Source of the DNA: Verrucomicrobiales bacterium
GTDB taxonomy: Bacteria > Verrucomicrobiota > Verrucomicrobiia > Limisphaerales > CANJXF01
Assembly (NCBI GenBank): GCA_947478865.1
Contig: CANJXF010000027.1
Location: 1-57,912 of the forward strand
DNA: 57,912 bases
Direction: 5' to 3'
In this document: one piece after another, positions 16,521 to 24,826 of the stretch
Position numbering within the stretch: position 1 is the stretch's first letter
How the letters are laid out: every line of letters begins with the position of its first letter
Notes under the pieces: model-generated
Databases searched by the model: none
What the model saw: the letters and a program-made list of their open reading frames with translations, nothing else
What the model was told of the DNA's origin: nothing
Position numbers and translations under genes: made by a program

Positions 16521-17132
16521 ATGGCGACTGAACTGGAACCCGATGCTGCATTGATGCTGCGCGTTAAAAGCGGCGACATGCGTGCATTTGAGGAACTGGT
16601 CGAGAAATACAAACAGCCGGTCATGAACGTGATTTTCCGCACGTTGCGTGATCAGGTAGAGGCGGAAGACCTCGCGCAAAATGTCTTTGTTCAGGTTTTC
16701 AAATCGGCCCATCGGTATAAAGTCACGGCCAAGTTTTCTACCTGGCTCTTCACGATTGCGCGGAATCTTTGCCTGAACGAAATCCGCCGCCGCTCACGGC
16801 ATCCGGCCGAATCGCTGGAAACATCACAAAGCGAAAATGACGATTATCCGGCGCGACAATTTGAAGATGTAAAAACGTTTTCGCCAACCGAGAACGTCCT
16901 GCAAGCCGAACTGGAGAACAAGGTCCAGGCGGCACTCGATGAGTTGCCCGAAAACCAGCGTACCGCCCTGCTGCTCTGCCGCCAGGAGGAATTGTCTTAC
17001 GACGACATTTCCGAAGTCCTGGGCTGCTCGCTCTCGGCCACCAAATCGTTGATTCATCGCGCTCGCGAGACTTTGAAGCTGAAACTCAAACCTTACTTGC
17101 ACAATGGCGCGTGGAAAGAAGCGGAAAAATGA
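16521..17132 (+). CDS. ECF-type RNA polymerase sigma factor
   Basis: The 203-residue protein is a complete extracytoplasmic-function sigma factor. Region 2 is recognisable as AFEELVEKYKQPVMNVIFRTLRDQVEAEDLAQNVFVQVFKSAHRY, including the FxWL-like -10 recognition segment FSTWLFTIARNLCLNEIRRR. Region 4 (about 145-200) holds LPENQRTALLLCRQEELSYDDISEVLGCSLSATKSLIHRARETLK, the helix-turn-helix that binds the -35 element. The start ATG at 16521 follows an upstream in-frame stretch without homology. The gene is followed by an anti-sigma-like protein (43 bp gap) and a DUF3106 protein, the usual sensor-regulator arrangement. A short CG-rich gap precedes it, opposite glnD. Confidence 0.93.
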   Translation: MATELEPDAALMLRVKSGDMRAFEELVEKYKQPVMNVIFRTLRDQVEAEDLAQNVFVQVFKSAHRYKVTAKFSTWLFTIARNLCLNEIRRRSRHPAESLETSQSENDDYPARQFEDVKTFSPTENVLQAELENKVQAALDELPENQRTALLLCRQEELSYDDISEVLGCSLSATKSLIHRARETLKLKLKPYLHNGAWKEAEK

Positions 17133-17175
17133 GAGCAACTTTGTCAAAAAAACGGAGTTTAACCAGAGAGGAACC

Positions 17176-17664
17176 ATGAACGAGATCGAGTTCGACAAAT
17201 TGAAACAGACCCTCTGGCGACGCCCGCTGACCGAGCCCGAGAACTCGGCGCTCAATCGATATTTGGCCACACATCCTGGGGCGCGTGCGGAATGGGAAGG
17301 GGAATTTGCCTTGGCCCAGACGCTGCGGCAAATGCCGGATGTCCCCGTTTCCAGCAATTTCACCCGGCTCGTCATGCAAGCAGTTGAGCGTGAAAACGCC
17401 CGACCCGTTCATGGCGCTCCGAGGTTTTCGCATTGGCTTCGACGCCATTGGTTGCGAACCACGGCGTTGGCCAGCCTTTTGGTTTGCGCCGGTTTGGCTG
17501 CCGGGCAGCAATACCGTTCGCTGCAACGAATGAACATGGCGCAAGGTGTCTCAGCCGTTTCGCAAGCCGCCGCGTTCCCTCAACAATGGCTGGTGGATTT
17601 CGACGCCATCAATCGTTTCGACCAACCGCCCGTGGACAACGAGCTACTCGCCGCGTTGCAATAA
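17176..17664 (+). CDS. anti-sigma factor-like membrane protein (162 aa)
   Basis: The gene follows the ECF sigma factor and is probably its inhibitor. A Shine-Dalgarno-like AGAGAGGA precedes ATG 17176. The N-terminal 90 residues (FDKLKQTLWRRPLTEPENSALNRYLATHPGARAEWEGE) form an amphipathic helical domain resembling the zinc-free anti-sigma domains; one transmembrane helix lies at about 105-122 (TALASLLVCAGLAAG). The C-terminal tail, about 40 residues, faces the periplasm. No HxxxCxxC zinc motif is seen. I assign the role from position and architecture; sequence identity to known anti-sigma factors is not obvious. Confidence 0.75.
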   Translation: MNEIEFDKLKQTLWRRPLTEPENSALNRYLATHPGARAEWEGEFALAQTLRQMPDVPVSSNFTRLVMQAVERENARPVHGAPRFSHWLRRHWLRTTALASLLVCAGLAAGQQYRSLQRMNMAQGVSAVSQAAAFPQQWLVDFDAINRFDQPPVDNELLAALQ

Positions 17665-17668
17665 TTTC

Positions 17669-18652
17669 ATGCGTGCGCGGCTGAATATCCTGATTTTTTC
17701 TGGCTGCATTCTTTGCGCAATTGCGGTCACAAATGTTGTCGTCTGCGGGGCAGAAGGTAAATTAAAGCCTCAGCCGAAAGAAGTTGCGCCGCCTGTCCCC
17801 CCCATTCCTCAAGCGCCGATCGATTTTTTCCGCGTGCTGCTATCCTTATCACCCGACGAGCGATTGAAGGTGATTAACGAACGGTCAATTTTGCCTGAAC
17901 AAAGGCGAATCCTGCTCGTGAAAGTCAAAGAATACGAAGCGATGACGCAGGAGCAGCGTGAACTGCGGCTCGGCGTGACTGAGCTGCGCTGGTATTTGGT
18001 TCCACTGATGAGGACCGCACCGAACGATCGGGGCGAAAGGTTGGAAAAAATTCCAGAGGACAAACGGAAGCTCGTCGAGGAACGACTGCGCCATTGGGAT
18101 CAGCTGCCGTTTGCCCAGCAGAAAGAGTTTTTGGAAAATGAAATGGCAGTTCAATATTTTCTTCGATTGCAATCCAGCACGCCAGAACAGAAGGCGAACT
18201 ATTTGGATACCATTCCGAGTCAGAGCCGTGAAAAACTTGATGCGGATCTCGCGCGCTGGCTTGCCTTGCCCGCGGAAAAACGAGAGCGGATGTGCGATGG
18301 ATTTCAGCAATTTTTCGATTTAAACCCGACGGAAAAAGAGAAAACTTTGGGCAAGCTTTCTGAGGTGGAACGAGCCCAAATGGAGGCAACTTTGCGAACT
18401 TTCCAGGCATTGCCCACGGCACAACGAAAACAGTGCATCGAATCGTTCGGGAAAATTTCCAACATGAGCCGGAGCGAGAGGCATCAATTTCTGCGCAAGG
18501 CTGAATTGTGGCAGGAGATGACCCCTGCGGAACGGAAATCGTGGCGCGAGTTAGTCTACAAACTGCCCCAGTTGCCACCGCTGCCGCCCGGGCTGAAATT
18601 CATGCCACCGCTCCCGCCCAGCTCGCAGATGGCCACCAATTCCCCACGTTGA
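17669..18652 (+). CDS. DUF3106 repeat protein
   Basis: The product is 327 residues with a signal peptide (LNILIFSGCILCAIAVTNVVVCG) and then a low-complexity Pro-rich stretch (PPVPPIPQAP). It continues with about ten repeats of a 20-25-residue helical motif of the form LSPxERxxxLxxxxxxPxxxR (for example LSLSPDERLKVINERSILPEQRR and MTQEQRELRLGVTELRW). This is the DUF3106 family, exported, with unknown biochemistry. The tail is Pro-rich (LPQLPPLPPGLKFMPPLPP). The start is 5 bp after the anti-sigma stop, so the three genes form an operon. A role as a periplasmic stress sensor or chaperone coupled to the sigma factor is inferred from position only. Confidence 0.82.
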   Translation: MRARLNILIFSGCILCAIAVTNVVVCGAEGKLKPQPKEVAPPVPPIPQAPIDFFRVLLSLSPDERLKVINERSILPEQRRILLVKVKEYEAMTQEQRELRLGVTELRWYLVPLMRTAPNDRGERLEKIPEDKRKLVEERLRHWDQLPFAQQKEFLENEMAVQYFLRLQSSTPEQKANYLDTIPSQSREKLDADLARWLALPAEKRERMCDGFQQFFDLNPTEKEKTLGKLSEVERAQMEATLRTFQALPTAQRKQCIESFGKISNMSRSERHQFLRKAELWQEMTPAERKSWRELVYKLPQLPPLPPGLKFMPPLPPSSQMATNSPR

Positions 18653-18701
18653 CCGAGCAATCGAAGCTTGGCAGCGCATAATCTTTTTTTAGTATGGCTG
18701 G

Positions 18702-19226
18702 GTGATCGGCATTTTAAGGTTTATTGGCTTGCTCAATGCGGCGGTTTGGCTGGGCGCTGCCGTCTCGTTCACTGTTGCCGTCGGGCCAGCCTTTTTTTCA
18801 CCGGAAATGAAAACGATGATTCCTCCCCCGCACAACGGAGTCGCGGCGCAGATTGTCATTGAACGCTATTTTATTTTGTTGAACTGCTGTGGCGGTATTG
18901 CGGTGCTGCATTGGGTTGTGGAGAAACTTTACCTCGGGAAAATGACCGAACGCTTCATTCTTGCGCTGCTTGGCGGGACGATTTCTCTCAGCTTGATTGG
19001 CGGGTTCTGGTTGCAGCCAAAATTAAAAGGGCTGCACCGTAAAAAATACGACATGCGGGCAACGACGGAAACCCGGGCTGTCGCCGACCGCTCGTTCAAA
19101 ATGTGGCATGGCGTCTCGCAAACGATGAATCTCGTTGTGATGGGAGGATTGCTGATTTATTTGTGGCGCGTCGGAAATCCAGGGGACGGGACTCGCTTTG
19201 TCAGTGCGCAAAAATTCAGGACTTGA
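18702..19226 (+). CDS. DUF4149/TMEM205-like membrane protein
   Basis: The start is GTG at 18702. The 174-residue protein has about four membrane helices: FIGLLNAAVWLGAAVSFTVAVGPAFF, the ERYFILLNCCGGIAVLHWVVEKLY, the FILALLGGTISLSLIGGFW and a last MNLVVMGGLLIYLW. The pattern of a first helix ending in VAVGPAFF, an ERYF at the second, and a helical charged cytoplasmic segment (about 110-135) matches DUF4149 proteins related to TMEM205. The function is unknown; membrane metabolism is suspected. It lies 49 bp after the DUF3106 gene on the same strand and may be part of the same transcript, though it has no functional link to it. Confidence 0.75.
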   Translation: MIGILRFIGLLNAAVWLGAAVSFTVAVGPAFFSPEMKTMIPPPHNGVAAQIVIERYFILLNCCGGIAVLHWVVEKLYLGKMTERFILALLGGTISLSLIGGFWLQPKLKGLHRKKYDMRATTETRAVADRSFKMWHGVSQTMNLVVMGGLLIYLWRVGNPGDGTRFVSAQKFRT

Positions 19227-19303
19227 ACATTCAAAATTTGACAAATGCCTGATCATGTCGAACCAGTAACAAGAGGTAGTTTTATCCCGCAAACAAATGA
19301 AGT

Positions 19304-19609
19304 ATGATTTCAAACGAACGTCCATCGCCCTACGGCAATCGCCCTTATTCCAGTTACAACTCGGCTCAACCAAGACCGCCGGTTAATGAGGACACACTCA
19401 AGACCGATAAGATCCAGATCGAGCGCAAAACATTTATTTTTACTTTGAAGGAAAATCCGCGCGGCCGTTTTCTGCGGATTACCGAAGATGTGAATGGGCG
19501 GCGCGACAGCGTGATCATTCCTTCCACCGGACTGGAAGAATTCAAGCGAATCCTGGACGATATGGTCAAGGCGAGTATCGAAATCCCGCCGCCAAAACCG
19601 ACTGCGTAA
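19304..19609 (+). CDS. DUF3276/PUR-alpha-like nucleic acid-binding protein
   Basis: The 101-residue protein has a disordered N-terminal part (about 1-28, rich in Pro, Ser, Tyr and Asn) and one PUR domain: TDKIQIERKTFIFTLKENPRGRFLRITEDVNGRRDSVIIP, where RKTFIF and RGRFLRI are typical of bacterial PUR-alpha (DUF3276) proteins. These dimerise and bind single-stranded DNA or RNA. The role here is unknown, possibly in transcription or RNA metabolism. It is alone on the plus strand, converging on rsfS with 11 bp between the stops. Its promoter is in the 77-bp gap after the DUF4149 gene. Confidence 0.87.
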   Translation: MISNERPSPYGNRPYSSYNSAQPRPPVNEDTLKTDKIQIERKTFIFTLKENPRGRFLRITEDVNGRRDSVIIPSTGLEEFKRILDDMVKASIEIPPPKPTA

Positions 19610-19620
19610 AATGGTCGCTG

Positions 19621-19995
19621 CTACTTGGTTTTTTTGGCCCGCGCCCGGGGTTTAGGGGTTTTCAATTTCGGCGCATCACCCCAAAGGCTTTCCAGATCGT
19701 ATTTTTCGCGCGCATCTTTGCGCATGACGTGGACGATCACGTCGAAGAAATCAAGAACCTGCCACGCCGCCTGGAAATCGCCGTCGATTGCCCGAGGTCG
19801 CAAATCGAATTCATCGCGCAGTTTATCTTTGATCTCGCTGATAATGGCTCGCAGATGCGGTTCGCTCGTCCCTGTCGCAATCACGAAATAATCAGTGATC
19901 GAAGAGAGTTTCCCGACATCGAGGATGGTGACATCTTCCGCTTTTCTATTCTCGGCTAATTCCTTGCAGAGTAACGCCAGTTTTTTTGAATCCAT
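19621..19995 (-). CDS. rsfS: ribosome silencing factor RsfS
   Basis: RsfS (YbeB, Iojap) binds ribosomal protein uL14 and blocks subunit joining under starvation. The 124-residue protein has the signature ITDYFVIATGTSEPHLRAI and the conserved AAWQVLDFFDVIVHVMRKDARE with the W-x-x-D-x-x-D-x-x-V-H pattern. The C-terminal 20 residues are a basic lysine/arginine/proline tail (TPKPRARAKKTK), longer than in E. coli. ATG 19995 is preferred to the TTG nine bases further out. It is the third gene of the leftward row cstA-nadD-rsfS; nadD and rsfS are adjacent in many bacteria. Confidence 0.95.
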   Translation of the reverse strand: MDSKKLALLCKELAENRKAEDVTILDVGKLSSITDYFVIATGTSEPHLRAIISEIKDKLRDEFDLRPRAIDGDFQAAWQVLDFFDVIVHVMRKDAREKYDLESLWGDAPKLKTPKPRARAKKTK

Positions 19996-20019
19996 TGACG
20001 GCAAAATAGCGCAACAGCC

Positions 20020-20595
20020 TCAAAGATAAAGGCGATTGTTGCGAATCGCCTCGGCAACCGTGCTGGGGACGAGATGTTCGACGGGCAGACCAGCCTTCAC
20101 CCGCGCGCGAATCTGCGACGATGAAACCCCGAGCGGAAATCCGCCCAGAAATGCTCCCCGAAATGGAGATGGAATCGCCACCTTCAATTCTCCGGGCCTT
20201 GGAATCACTAAAAACTCCACAAGCGTGGAAAGCTCACTGGCTTCGCGCCACTTCGGCAATTGCCCGACGTGATCCGCCCCAATCAGATAAAACAATTTTG
20301 TTTTTGGAAATCGGCGGGCGTAATTGCGGACCGTTTCGATTGTGTAAGAAACCCCGCCGCGTTGGATTTCTTGCTCATCGACTTCCGCTCGCGAATTTCC
20401 CGCCAATGCCAGGCGCAACATCTTTGTCCGCTCCGCTGCCGGCGTTGGTTTCGCGTCAGGTTTGAAAGGGGATTGCGCCGCTGGGATAAAGAAAATGCGG
20501 TCGAGTTGCAGCTCCTCGCGCGCCGCTTGTGCCACCAGCAAGTGGCCAAGGTGCACTGGGTCAAAAGAGCCGCCGTATAATCCAATTCTTTGCAT
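20020..20595 (-). CDS. nadD: nicotinate-nucleotide adenylyltransferase
   Basis: NadD adenylates nicotinate mononucleotide to form deamido-NAD. The 191-residue protein opens with MQRIGLYGGSFDPVHLGHL, the (H/T)xGH nucleotidyltransferase signature, and holds the ATP-binding VSSSQIRARV motif near the C-terminus (the ISSTxIR equivalent). Length and order are typical for the bacterial enzyme. It starts 15 bp downstream of the cstA stop and precedes rsfS by 24 bp. The proximity to rsfS is conserved in many bacteria and supports both calls. Confidence 0.95.
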   Translation of the reverse strand: MQRIGLYGGSFDPVHLGHLLVAQAAREELQLDRIFFIPAAQSPFKPDAKPTPAAERTKMLRLALAGNSRAEVDEQEIQRGGVSYTIETVRNYARRFPKTKLFYLIGADHVGQLPKWREASELSTLVEFLVIPRPGELKVAIPSPFRGAFLGGFPLGVSSSQIRARVKAGLPVEHLVPSTVAEAIRNNRLYL

Positions 20596-20610
20596 GAGGT
20601 CGAAAAGATT

Positions 20611-22986
20611 TCAGCAACAACGATTCACGCTGCCGCTGTTGAAACGTCGTTCGGTTTCTTGAAGGTAAGATTTTTCAAGCGACGTTTTCGTCTGGTCCAA
20701 GCTCGCGGAACGCAAGCCGGTTTCCCTCTGATGGTCCGCGCAACACGTAGCTGGGTCGGCGACCCGAGCCCGTTCCACTGCGGATTCGCCCGATAATTCT
20801 TTGGCAAGGGCAAACGCAAGCGCAACCGTGGAAAAGATATGGGCTGGCCTTGACTCCGCGATTGCGTAATCAGGCAGCCAAACCGGATCGGATTCGCGCA
20901 ACATGGCCAATCGTTTTCGCGCTAAGAGAAGAATCCATTCGCGCAAGCTCAGCGTCACAATCAAAACAACCATGAAAAGAAAAATTCCAGTGACGACTGC
21001 ATCCAGCAGGAGGTTGAAATGGAGCACGCGATTGTTGCGCAACGCTTTTTGCGCAACAGCAAGAGTTGAGGAACCCGCGAGCGGTTTCGCCGCATCAATT
21101 GACTCTTGAAGGCTCGGGAGTTTTGAATCCAAAACTTTCGCCGCTGCCAGAAAACCGATTCTTTCGTCCGCACTAAAAATCTTCTGAATGCCCGCCGTTC
21201 CGGTCACCGCCAGCAACCAGACCAGCGGAACGAGTGTGATGAGCGCGAACGATGGATGCTTCTTCAATTTCGAGGTTGTGGTTCCACTCGGTGCGAGCGC
21301 CATTTTCAAAAGGATCGTGGTGGCAAGGCACAGCGCAATTGCCGCCAGCAATTGATTCGCAATTCCAAACAGTGGCCAGAGCGAATTTATTCCGCCAAGC
21401 GGATCTTTGACCCCTTGAATCAAGAAATATCCCCATGCGCTCACGACCAGCATGCTCGCCAGCCATGTCGCTGCGGCGCTGTTTGTTTTCCCGAGCGGTT
21501 TCCAAATGTGGCCGAGCAAATCTTGGAGCAGATATCTTCCCACACGCGTCCCGGCGTCGAGGGTCGTCAGGATGAACAACGCCTCAAACATGATCGCGAA
21601 GTGATACCAAAGATCGAGGCCATGGCCGCGCACGACTTTGGAAAAAATATGCGCCATGCCAACCGCCAGAGTCGACGCGCCGCCGGTTCGACCGAACAAC
21701 GTTTTTTCTCCGAGATCACTGGCAAGCGTGTCCATCTGTTGGGTGGTGACTGGGAATCCGAGCGCGGAAACTTTCGCCACGGTTTCCGCCGGTTCGCCTT
21801 TGACGTTGATGCTGAAGTAAACCCCCGGATCAAGCGTGCAGGCGGCGATCAATGCCATGATTGCAACCAGCGATTCCAAACACATCGCACCGTAACCAAC
21901 CGAGCGGGCGTAACTTTCACGCGTGATAATCTTAGGCGTCGTGCCGCTCGCAATCAGCGTGTGGAAACCGGAAATCGCGCCGCACGCAATTGTGATAAAG
22001 CAAAAAGGAAAAAGTTTTCCTGCCACCACCAACCCGGAGCCGTCGATGAATTTGCTGACTGCGGGCATCGCCAAATCGGGGCGCACTAGAAATATTCCCA
22101 GCGCCAGCGCGCCAATCGTTCCCAGTTTCATGAAGGTACTTAAGTAATCGCGCGGGGCCAACAGCAGCCAGACCGGGACAACGCTCGCGGCAAGTCCGTA
22201 GAGTATGATCGACCACGCGAGCGGCAGCGCTCCGATGGTGAGCGCCTTGGCAAGCACGGGATCTTCGTGGAAAAACTTTCCGCCCCAAACCGCCAGCAGC
22301 AGCAGGGCGACTCCAATCGCGGAGGCTTCCATGACTTTTCCGATGCGCCAGTATCGCAGGTAGCCGCCCATGAACATCGCGATGGGAATCGTTGCGGCCA
22401 CGGTGAAAATTCCCCAGGGACTTTCGGCGAGCGCCTTTACCACGACGAGCGCGAGCACCGCGAGCAGTATGATCATGATCGCGAGAATGGCGAACATCGC
22501 GACGTAGCCCGCCGGGTTGTTCAACTCCTCTTTCACCATTTGACCGAGCGATTTTCCATTCCGTCGCATTGAACAAAACAAAATGACGAAGTCCTGCACC
22601 GCGCCTCCGAGTACCACACCGATCAAAATCCAAAGCGTGCTGGGCAGATAACCAAATTGCGCCGCGAGCACCGGACCGACCAGGGGGCCGGGGCCCGAAA
22701 TCGCCGCGAAATGGTGGCCGAAAACGATCCACTTGTTTGTCTTAACGAAATCTTTGCCGTCATCGTGGACCTCGCAGGGCGTGGCGCGCCGGTCATCGAG
22801 AACCAGGACGCGCGTTGCGATCCACTTTGAATAAAAGCGGTAGCCAATCGCGTAAGTGCAAAGTGCCGCCATGAGAATATAAATGGAGTTGAGCTGCTCG
22901 CCGCGTTTGAATGCGAGCACGGCGTAAGCCCACGCGCCGAGTCCCGCGACCAGAAACCAGAGGATGGAAAAAGAGAATTTCTTCAT
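20611..22986 (-). CDS. cstA: carbon starvation protein A (pyruvate/peptide transporter)
   Basis: CstA is an inner-membrane transporter for pyruvate and/or peptides, induced by carbon starvation. The protein has 791 residues with about sixteen hydrophobic segments and the strongly conserved block GHHFAAISGPGPLVGPVLAA, followed by QFGYLPSTLWILIGVVLGGAVQDF. Other family matches are the SGFHTLIASGTTPKIITRE and GMAHIFSKVV. The C-terminal tail is long and polar (about 720-791), unlike E. coli CstA (701 aa), and has three cysteines. The nadD gene follows by 15 bp. The upstream gap of 124 bp to the divergent BtpA gene probably holds the promoter, but I see no clear operator. Confidence 0.93.
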   Translation of the reverse strand: MKKFSFSILWFLVAGLGAWAYAVLAFKRGEQLNSIYILMAALCTYAIGYRFYSKWIATRVLVLDDRRATPCEVHDDGKDFVKTNKWIVFGHHFAAISGPGPLVGPVLAAQFGYLPSTLWILIGVVLGGAVQDFVILFCSMRRNGKSLGQMVKEELNNPAGYVAMFAILAIMIILLAVLALVVVKALAESPWGIFTVAATIPIAMFMGGYLRYWRIGKVMEASAIGVALLLLAVWGGKFFHEDPVLAKALTIGALPLAWSIILYGLAASVVPVWLLLAPRDYLSTFMKLGTIGALALGIFLVRPDLAMPAVSKFIDGSGLVVAGKLFPFCFITIACGAISGFHTLIASGTTPKIITRESYARSVGYGAMCLESLVAIMALIAACTLDPGVYFSINVKGEPAETVAKVSALGFPVTTQQMDTLASDLGEKTLFGRTGGASTLAVGMAHIFSKVVRGHGLDLWYHFAIMFEALFILTTLDAGTRVGRYLLQDLLGHIWKPLGKTNSAAATWLASMLVVSAWGYFLIQGVKDPLGGINSLWPLFGIANQLLAAIALCLATTILLKMALAPSGTTTSKLKKHPSFALITLVPLVWLLAVTGTAGIQKIFSADERIGFLAAAKVLDSKLPSLQESIDAAKPLAGSSTLAVAQKALRNNRVLHFNLLLDAVVTGIFLFMVVLIVTLSLREWILLLARKRLAMLRESDPVWLPDYAIAESRPAHIFSTVALAFALAKELSGESAVERARVADPATCCADHQRETGLRSASLDQTKTSLEKSYLQETERRFNSGSVNRCC

Positions 22987-23110
22987 TGGGCGCGAGCTAT
23001 CATACGAGTGAAGTTTTTGGATTCAACTCCTAACCCCGAACCCCGCAAACCTTCGGACGAACCGATGTTTTTTCCTTCGCACAGAACCGCCTCTAAGTAA
23101 ACATCGCGGC

Positions 23111-23896
23111 ATGAATTCGATTTTCTCGAAAGGTAAAGCGCTGGTCGGCGTGGTTCATCTCTTGCCGCTTCCCGGATCGCCGCGGAGCAGGGAATCCATC
23201 AACGCCATCGTTCGCGGAGCCGTCGCTGACGCGCGCGCCTACGAGCAGGGCGGGGCGGATGCGATTTTCATCGAGAATTTTGGCGATATTCCATTTACAA
23301 AAGGCGCGGTTGCGCCGGAAACCATCGCCAGCATGGCTGTGGTCGGGCGCGCCGTTCGCGAGGCGGTGAAAATTCCGATTGGCTTCAACGTTTTGCGCAA
23401 CGACGGTCACGCGGCGCTCGCATTGGTGGCGTCCTGCGGCGGAAGTTTTGTGCGCATCAACGTCCACACCGGCGCGATGCTAACCGATCAGGGCTTAATC
23501 GAAGGCAATGCTTACGCGACATTGCGATTGAAGCGGAATCTTTGTCCCGAAGCGCAAATATTCGCCGATGTGCACGTCAAGCATGCCGTGCCGCTCGGCA
23601 ATTGGACCATTGAAGATTCTGCGCGCGACACGATCGAGCGCGGTCTCGCGGACGGCTTGATTGTTTCCGGCACGGGCACCGGCATGGCCACGGATGTGGA
23701 AGATGTCCGCCGCGTTCGCAACGCGTGTCCCGGGGCGAAAATACTGATCGGCAGCGGCGTCACCGTGGGAAATGTGAAAACGCTCCTGCCGCTCATCGAC
23801 GGCGTGATCGTTGGCAGTTCGCTCAAGCACAATGGAAAACTGGGCAATCCCGTGGACGCCAAGCGCGTCGCCGCGTTGAAACGGGCGATGAAATAA
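23111..23896 (+). CDS. BtpA/SgcQ family TIM-barrel protein
   Basis: The 261-residue protein belongs to the BtpA family, named after a cyanobacterial photosystem I assembly factor. Conserved parts include LVGVVHLLPLPGSP, the GGADAIFIENFGD and a phosphate-binding like LIGSGVTVGNVKTLL and DGVIVGSSLKHNG at the C-terminus, the latter resembling those of (beta/alpha)8 phosphate-binding barrels. In non-photosynthetic bacteria the function is unknown; links to sugar or nucleoside metabolism have been suggested for SgcQ. It is single, 70 bp upstream of the DUF485 gene and divergent from cstA. Confidence 0.85.
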   Translation: MNSIFSKGKALVGVVHLLPLPGSPRSRESINAIVRGAVADARAYEQGGADAIFIENFGDIPFTKGAVAPETIASMAVVGRAVREAVKIPIGFNVLRNDGHAALALVASCGGSFVRINVHTGAMLTDQGLIEGNAYATLRLKRNLCPEAQIFADVHVKHAVPLGNWTIEDSARDTIERGLADGLIVSGTGTGMATDVEDVRRVRNACPGAKILIGSGVTVGNVKTLLPLIDGVIVGSSLKHNGKLGNPVDAKRVAALKRAMK

Positions 23897-23966
23897 CTGC
23901 TTCAAACCGTTTAACTGGAGACAAACATTGCTCCGCTGCTGGCGCTTTGTTACATCATTGCGACCC

Positions 23967-24299
23967 ATGAAAAATCCGAGTTCCGAAAAGGTGGACATCC
24001 ACAGTGAAAGTTTTTTGCACACGCTGATGCGCCGGCAGCTAAAACTTTCCACTGCGTGCGCGGTGACGTTCATGGCCGTGCTGCTTGGGTTGCCGCTGGC
24101 GAATTATTTCCTGCCCGAGCTCATGGCCAAGCGCGTCCTCGGTTTCACACTGACCTGGTTCATTCTCGGCATCGCCTTCTTCCCGTTCGTCTGGATTATT
24201 TCCTACGTTTTCATCAAACGCTCGATTGCACTGGAAGAGGCGGAAGTTGAGGAAGTGTCCCGCGAAGGGGCGAAGGAGGCGAAGGTTGGACATGAATGA
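23967..24299 (+). CDS. DUF485 membrane protein, C-terminus replaced by a repeat element
   Basis: The 110-residue protein has two membrane helices, LKLSTACAVTFMAVLLGLPLANYFL and FTLTWFILGIAFFPFVWIISYVFI, matching DUF485 (YjcH type), small partners of sodium/acetate symporters. It begins with a short cytoplasmic helix, typical for the family. The last 14 residues, SREGAKEAKVGHE, are translated from the repeat copy at 24256-24288 and have no counterpart in DUF485 proteins, so the natural C-terminus was apparently replaced when the GxxExxY cassette was inserted. The SSS gene, its usual partner, now lies 528 bp downstream. The stop overlaps the cassette gene start. Confidence 0.8.
   Translation: MKNPSSEKVDIHSESFLHTLMRRQLKLSTACAVTFMAVLLGLPLANYFLPELMAKRVLGFTLTWFILGIAFFPFVWIISYVFIKRSIALEEAEVEEVSREGAKEAKVGHE
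24256..24288 (+). repeat. Cassette-flanking repeat, left copy
   Basis: A 33-bp stretch beginning TGTCCCGCGAAGGGGCGAAG. Its first 21 bp are repeated exactly, in inverted orientation, at 24743-24763 and with two changes, in direct orientation, at 24782-24810. It is located in the 3' end of the DUF485 gene and encodes that gene's last residues. Repeats of this type often surround GxxExxY genes, from memory. Confidence 0.8.
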
Positions 24300-24720
24300 A
24301 GAAAGCGTTGGCAAACAGGTGCTCGACGCAGCTTTTCATGTTCATACGATTTTGGGACCGGGATTGTTGGAATCAGTATATGAGGCTGCAATGACGATCG
24401 AATTGAAGAAGCGTGTCTTGCAAATTGAGGTGCAAAAACCCATTCCAGTCTTTTACGAAGGGCAGAAGCTAGATGTGGGTTTTCGAGCTGATTTGGTTGT
24501 CCAAGGACTCGTCCTCGTCGAATTGAAATCAGTTGAAGCAGTGACGCCACTCTTTAAGAAAATTACAAACAATTACGTTCGGCTCATTCCATTGCGTCTC
24601 GGGTATTTGATCAACTTCAACGTCCCGCACTTAAAAGACGGAATCACTCGTGTAGTCAACGGCATCGATGGGAAACCGCTCTGGTCGCATGACCAATCCA
24701 ACCTAATTAAACCGATTTGA
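24292..24720 (+). CDS. GxxExxY protein (142 aa)
   Basis: The protein carries the family signature HVHTILGPGLLESVYEAAMTIEL, where G-P-G-L-L-E-x-x-Y is the GxxExxY motif, followed by FRADLVVQGLVLVELKSVEAV with the D...E-x-K arrangement of PD-(D/E)XK-type nucleases. The family (about 125-140 aa) has unknown biological function; a nuclease-like fold is proposed. The product is 142 residues from ATG 24292, just inside the repeat. The start overlaps the DUF485 stop by 8 bases. The gene lies between inverted repeat copies and looks like a self-contained cassette that has inserted into a DUF485-SSS operon. Confidence 0.85.
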   Translation: MNEESVGKQVLDAAFHVHTILGPGLLESVYEAAMTIELKKRVLQIEVQKPIPVFYEGQKLDVGFRADLVVQGLVLVELKSVEAVTPLFKKITNNYVRLIPLRLGYLINFNVPHLKDGITRVVNGIDGKPLWSHDQSNLIKPI

Positions 24721-24733
24721 ATCTTCTTCTTCA

Positions 24734-24810
24734 TCTTCGCAACCTTCGCCCCTTCGCGGGACAATTCTCTTCTACAAGGGATGTCTCGCGAAGGGGCGAA
24801 AGTTGCGAGG
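24734..24810. repeat. Cassette-flanking repeats, right copies
   Basis: Two copies of the cassette repeat follow the GxxExxY stop. The first (24734-24763) is inverted relative to the left copy and matches its first 21 bp exactly. The second (24782-24810, TGTCTCGCGAAGGGGCGAAA) is direct, with two mismatches in the same 21 bp. The pair forms an inverted repeat upstream of the SSS gene, and a hairpin of about 20 bp could form in RNA between 24743 and 24802. Confidence 0.8.
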
Positions 24811-24826
24811 GAAGGCATTTTTTGAT

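Noticed and set aside
15038-16531. 497-codon frame on the plus strand
   Set aside because: It is antisense to glnD, whose catalytic motifs are all intact. GC-rich codon bias creates long antisense frames; the translated text has no protein-like domains.
21256-22089. 277-codon frame on the plus strand
   Set aside because: It is antisense to cstA, which is well conserved. The translation is rich in Arg, His and Gln with no hydrophobic core.
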